From: an uncultured Phascolarctobacterium sp.
GTDB taxonomy: Bacteria > Bacillota > Negativicutes > Acidaminococcales > Acidaminococcaceae
Direction of reading: 5' to 3'
Length of the DNA: 41,903 nt
Assembly: GCA_900545535.1 (NCBI GenBank)
Contig: UQZN01000023.1
Location: 1-41,903 of the forward strand
Positions within the stretch are counted from its first letter, which is position 1. Each line of letters starts with the position of its first letter. Below are positions 40,897 through 41,903 of the stretch, one piece after another. The notes beneath the pieces were generated by a model. It was not told where the DNA came from, made no database searches, and saw only the letters and a program-made list of their open reading frames with translations. A program made the position numbers and the translations under genes.

Positions 40897-40951
40897 TATC
40901 AGTTGAATAAGAACTGTTTAGCACTAAAACTGGTGAATGTTAGCAGTTCTG

Positions 40952-40960
40952 TGCTATAAT
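40952..40960 (+). promoter_or_regulatory. Extended -10 promoter of the DUF3783 gene
   Basis: TGC-TATAAT about 38 bp before the ATG; no good -35 is seen at 17 bp. Confidence 0.55.
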
Positions 40961-40997
40961 AATGCTATCAATAATTGTTATCGAAAAGGAGAAAAAT

Positions 40998-41408
40998 ATG
41001 AGTCATTCCGTTGCTTTGTTATATAATTTTCAGGATGAAAAGCTGAAAATGACAAAAATGGTCTGCATGATGATGCAGGTGCGTTTTAGAGAGGTTGCCA
41101 AAGAGGAATATAACCAGCCGTTGGGTGTTTTGCTGGGATTACCTGATATACAGTCTGAAACCGAGGTTTATCAGGGCGAAGAGCTGCAGGAGGAAATGCT
41201 GCTGCTGCATGGATTTGATGGCAGTAAGCTGCAGAAATTTTTAACGGCGCTGCAGCGTGTTGGCGTAGGCCGGATCGATTTGAAGGCCATGCTGACAGAA
41301 AACAATAAATCCTGGAGCGGGCTGGCTTTGTACGAGGAGCTGTGTCAGGAACGGGCTGCATTTAAACAGATGGAAGCTGAAAAGCGGAACCAAACTACAG
41401 AAAAATAA
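40998..41408 (+). CDS. DUF3783 domain protein
   Basis: 136 aa from ATG 40998, with AAGGAG 8 nt upstream; the frame extends to 40962 across the -10 region and is not used. It is a small cytoplasmic protein without signal or spans. The central part, LLLHGFDGSKLQKFLTALQR followed by VGRIDLKAMLTENNKSW, is the DUF3783 pattern; the C-terminus is a charged helix (LYEELCQERAAFKQMEAEKR). Function is unknown. It is a single-gene unit ending in a perfect palindromic terminator that includes its stop codon. Confidence 0.8.
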   Translation: MSHSVALLYNFQDEKLKMTKMVCMMMQVRFREVAKEEYNQPLGVLLGLPDIQSETEVYQGEELQEEMLLLHGFDGSKLQKFLTALQRVGVGRIDLKAMLTENNKSWSGLALYEELCQERAAFKQMEAEKRNQTTEK

Positions 41409-41446
41409 ACAGAACACCGCGGCATGCCGCGGTGTTCTGTTTATTT
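41403..41446. terminator. Perfect 44-bp palindromic bidirectional terminator
   Basis: The sequence 41403-41446 equals its own reverse complement, so each arm is 22 nt with a GC-rich centre (CCGCGGCATGCCGCGG) and A/T-rich flanks. It contains the stop codons of both convergent genes (TAA at 41406-41408 plus; complement of 41441-41443 minus). Confidence 0.88.
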
Positions 41447-41903
41447 ACTTAGCTTTAAAGTGAGAGTTTCTAAAATATTCTCAGCAAAAATGCAGAATAA
41501 GATTATCACAGCACCGCTGATACCTGTTAAAGTAAGTTTTTCTGCCAGCAGCAGATAGGACGCGGCGGCAGTTAAAACAGGCTGAGTACACTGCAACATT
41601 GATACTAAGGAAGCCGGTAAGAACTGCAAAGCGGCATTTTGCAGAAAATATGCCAGACAGGTACAGGTTACAGCAAGATAAATTACTACGGCCCAGGCGG
41701 CAGGCTGAATCTTGGTAATGACAGCAGCTTCGTCAAAAAGCAGAGCGCAGACGATACTGATAACAGCAGTGATAAAGGTCTGGATAGCTGAAATAGTTAC
41801 AGCATCGGTTAGGCGCAATGATTTTTCTCCAAATACAAGCGCTCCGGCAATGCTCATGTACGGTAAGGAAGCAAGCAACCGAAAACAAGAGATAGACCGC
41901 CAG
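41441..41903 (-). CDS. EamA/DMT-type transporter, C-terminal half (partial)
   Basis: The last 154 codons of a minus-strand gene that continues past the right window edge; the TTG at 41878 is internal, because the frame stays open to 41902. About five hydrophobic spans are visible (near LLASLPYMSIAGALVF, AIQTFITAVISIVCALLF, WAVVIYLAVTCTCLAYFLQ, SMLQCTQPVLTAAASYLLL and ISGAVIILFCIFAENIL). The pattern AYFLQNAALQFLPASLVSML followed by QPVLTAAASYLLLAEKL is typical of EamA drug/metabolite transporters in the inner membrane. The substrate is unknown. Confidence 0.85.
   Translation of the reverse strand, partial: WRSISCFRLLASLPYMSIAGALVFGEKSLRLTDAVTISAIQTFITAVISIVCALLFDEAAVITKIQPAAWAVVIYLAVTCTCLAYFLQNAALQFLPASLVSMLQCTQPVLTAAASYLLLAEKLTLTGISGAVIILFCIFAENILETLTLKLSK

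Noticed and set aside
1..41903. CRISPR arrays, insertion sequences, prophage genes, tRNA or rRNA genes
   Set aside because: No regular direct repeats, transposase motifs, terminal inverted repeats with target duplications, or tRNA cloverleaf signatures were seen when reading both strands.

Overview
The window is a mostly syntenic chromosomal stretch from a diderm Firmicute (Negativicutes; Acidaminococcales such as Phascolarctobacterium is a plausible guess, not proven). The signs are Firmicute-type operons (recD2, long-form hpf, secA, prfB with its programmed frameshift, cdaA-cdaR-glmM, a glmS ribozyme, ftsEX with a murein-hydrolase activator, csaB) next to an outer-membrane beta-barrel C-terminus ending in Phe at the left edge. 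GC content is moderate, and promoters are easily read as sigma-A type. No tRNA, rRNA, IS element, phage gene or CRISPR array was seen.

Layout. 1-2.9 kb: end of an outer-membrane barrel gene, a 29-codon membrane microprotein gene, then on the minus strand a secreted pentapeptide-repeat protein, a HAD phosphatase and a SpeD-family protein that has lost its pyruvoyl-forming serine. 3.0-6.6 kb: recD2, comF and a convergent HD-GYP gene. 6.65-10.2 kb: a free-standing structured RNA with its own promoter and terminator, then a polar amino acid ABC importer with two tandem paralogous binding proteins, a permease and an ATPase. 10.3-14.8 kb: hpf, secA, prfB. 14.8-22.0 kb: a cell-envelope run (DUF5693 membrane protein, csaB, ftsE, ftsX, EnvC-like activator, S41 protease). 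22.1-25.4 kb: pgi, a ComEC-like metallo-beta-lactamase-fold protein and a convergent monofunctional transglycosylase. 25.6-33.8 kb: arginine biosynthesis argC-J-B-D-F then argG-H, with an ArgR-like operator at the first promoter. 33.9-40.9 kb: cdaA, cdaR, a COG2509 flavoprotein, glmM, glmS ribozyme and glmS, which couple c-di-AMP synthesis to amino-sugar supply. 40.9-41.9 kb: a DUF3783 protein and the end of an EamA-type transporter.

How it fits together. Much of the window serves the envelope: GlmM and GlmS feed peptidoglycan precursors, the transglycosylase polymerises them, FtsEX with the coiled-coil M23 protein opens septal wall, CsaB is a cell-wall polysaccharide pyruvyltransferase, and SecA exports. 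The arg genes form a complete route from N-acetylglutamyl phosphate to arginine except the kinase-independent first acetylation, which ArgJ recycles; no separate argA or argE is present here.

The best candidates for something new are the roughly 250-nt RNA at 6690-6940 (possibly a raiA-motif RNA, because it lies in the comF-to-hpf interval), the catalytically dead SpeD homologue with a perfect consensus promoter, a sigma-H-like promoter before hpf, and the 29-residue membrane protein.
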